Of a DNA stretch of 64,000 bases, positions 63,433-64,000 are shown piece by piece (within the stretch, counting starts at the first letter, position 1; every line of letters begins with the position of its first letter). The position numbers were made by a program, and so were the translations under genes. The notes under the pieces were generated by a model. That model was not told the origin of the DNA. It searched no databases and saw only the letters and a list, made by a program, of their open reading frames with translations. Origin of the DNA: Maribacter aquivivus (GTDB taxonomy: Bacteria > Bacteroidota > Bacteroidia > Flavobacteriales > Flavobacteriaceae). The stretch lies in NCBI RefSeq assembly GCF_900142175.1, contig NZ_FQZX01000002.1, positions 911,317-975,316 of the forward strand. The letters are read 5' to 3'.

Positions 63433-64000
63433 TTAAAATGAAAAGCCTAGTGCGAAGACTATACGCCCCCCATCTACACTATTAAAATATCCTAGATTTA
63501 CCGTAAATGCCTCGGCTCCTATAAGCCAAGCTGACGCACCTACCGAATTATGCCATTTATTAGAAGTATCATCTTCAACCCAAACCCTACCATAATCGAA
63601 ACTACCGGTAAGTCCAAATCTAAACGGAACAAGGCTGGTTCTTAACCCTCCTAAAGGAAACCTTAAATCTGTATTCTGATAAAAAGATTGTTTTCCTGTA
63701 AATCTTTCGTTTCTAAATCCTCTTAAACTTTTGATACCACCAATAGTTGCTGCATGATAGAACTCAAAATCATCACCAATCAATGCTTCCCCTGCAATCT
63801 TGGTCGCAAAAACTATACTTCCGCTTTTGGTTAGTTTATGGTCTATAATTAATTGTGGTTGTATGTATGCAAAGCTATTATCTGCGTCGGTATTACCTAT
63901 ATTCGTTTTATAACCTATAGTCAAACCTGCATCTAGTCCTAAAGTAGGGAAAGCGGCACTATTTTTATTTTTAAAATTATAAGCAGTTTCTACACCTGCA
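63433..64000 (-). CDS. C-terminal part of an Omp85/BamA-like outer-membrane barrel protein, truncated by the window
   Basis: The frame runs off the right window edge, so only about 188 C-terminal residues are visible. SAAFPTLGLDAGLTIGYK, the Omp85-like GGIKSLRGFRNERFTGKQSFYQNTDLRF and the terminal strand GGRIVFALGFSF define the end of a 16-strand type barrel. The G-x-RGFR motif resembles the lid-lock VRGF motif of Omp85 proteins. The missing upstream part could be POTRA domains or, as in some flavobacterial proteins, a metallophosphoesterase domain. It appears to be the upstream gene of the five-gene operon. Confidence 0.82.
   Translation of the reverse strand, partial: AGVETAYNFKNKNSAAFPTLGLDAGLTIGYKTNIGNTDADNSFAYIQPQLIIDHKLTKSGSIVFATKIAGEALIGDDFEFYHAATIGGIKSLRGFRNERFTGKQSFYQNTDLRFPLGGLRTSLVPFRFGLTGSFDYGRVWVEDDTSNKWHNSVGASAWLIGAEAFTVNLGYFNSVDGGRIVFALGFSF

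Overview
The window is AT-rich, gene-dense DNA of a member of the Bacteroidota, most likely a marine Flavobacteriaceae. The evidence is a PorP/SprF-type outer-membrane protein, DUF3570/DUF4266 proteins, a CzcA-TolC fusion efflux pump, an NrdB with its own ATP-cone, Tat- and lipobox-tagged periplasmic sugar enzymes, and few Shine-Dalgarno sequences. I see no rRNA, CRISPR array, insertion sequence, integrase or prophage. One tRNA (Pro, GGG) is present. The first and last genes are cut by the window edges.

Layout. 2-4785: a translationally coupled pair, a large SF1 helicase with a C-terminal nuclease-like domain and a coiled-coil partner, probably genome defence or DNA maintenance. 4877-19949: carbohydrate metabolism, with a GH5 lipoprotein, an acyl esterase, a VanX-like dipeptidase, a GH130 lipoprotein, a GMC dehydrogenase with its small subunit and a TIM-barrel isomerase, an SGNH acetylesterase, a Tat-exported Gfo/Idh oxidoreductase, a LacI regulator and xylBA. 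This set could release, deacetylate, oxidise and finally ferment or respire plant- or algal-type sugars such as xylose, although no SusC/SusD pair is present. 20184-24577: an atypical LuxR-type response regulator and a PorP/SprF-PD40 pair. 24733-26430: small stress genes (four-helix DUF2383 protein, HPF, VOC protein). 26524-30793: a three-gene biosynthetic-looking operon (SbnA-like, FAD/NAD(P)-binding, Y4yA-type PLP decarboxylase).

31127-33847: a two-subunit molybdenum hydroxylase. 33919-36390: a DUF6268 barrel and malate:quinone oxidoreductase. 36530-45557: a leftward series joining a His-rich exported protein and an RND metal pump to a thioredoxin-ApbE-DUF4266-DUF3570 set. 45639-47465: an L,D-transpeptidase and a LOG-family protein. 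47712-52092: pta-ackA (acetate overflow) and a YtxH/holin-like/small-protein envelope-stress operon. 52314-55385: nrdB-nrdA. 56357-59245: a DUF4132 pair. 59767-64000: a tight five-gene leftward operon with an Omp85-like barrel, a Rieske-glutamate synthase-like fusion, an unknown protein, a YjeF_N protein and a stand-alone Pycsar-type membrane effector.

The strongest leads for undescribed biology are the helicase/coiled-coil pair, the SbnA/FAD/Y4yA operon, the five-gene operon ending in a Pycsar-type effector without a cyclase, and a Crp/FNR-like palindrome found both in the pta/LOG intergenic region and upstream of the YtxH operon. All functions come from reading motifs by eye; no database search was run.
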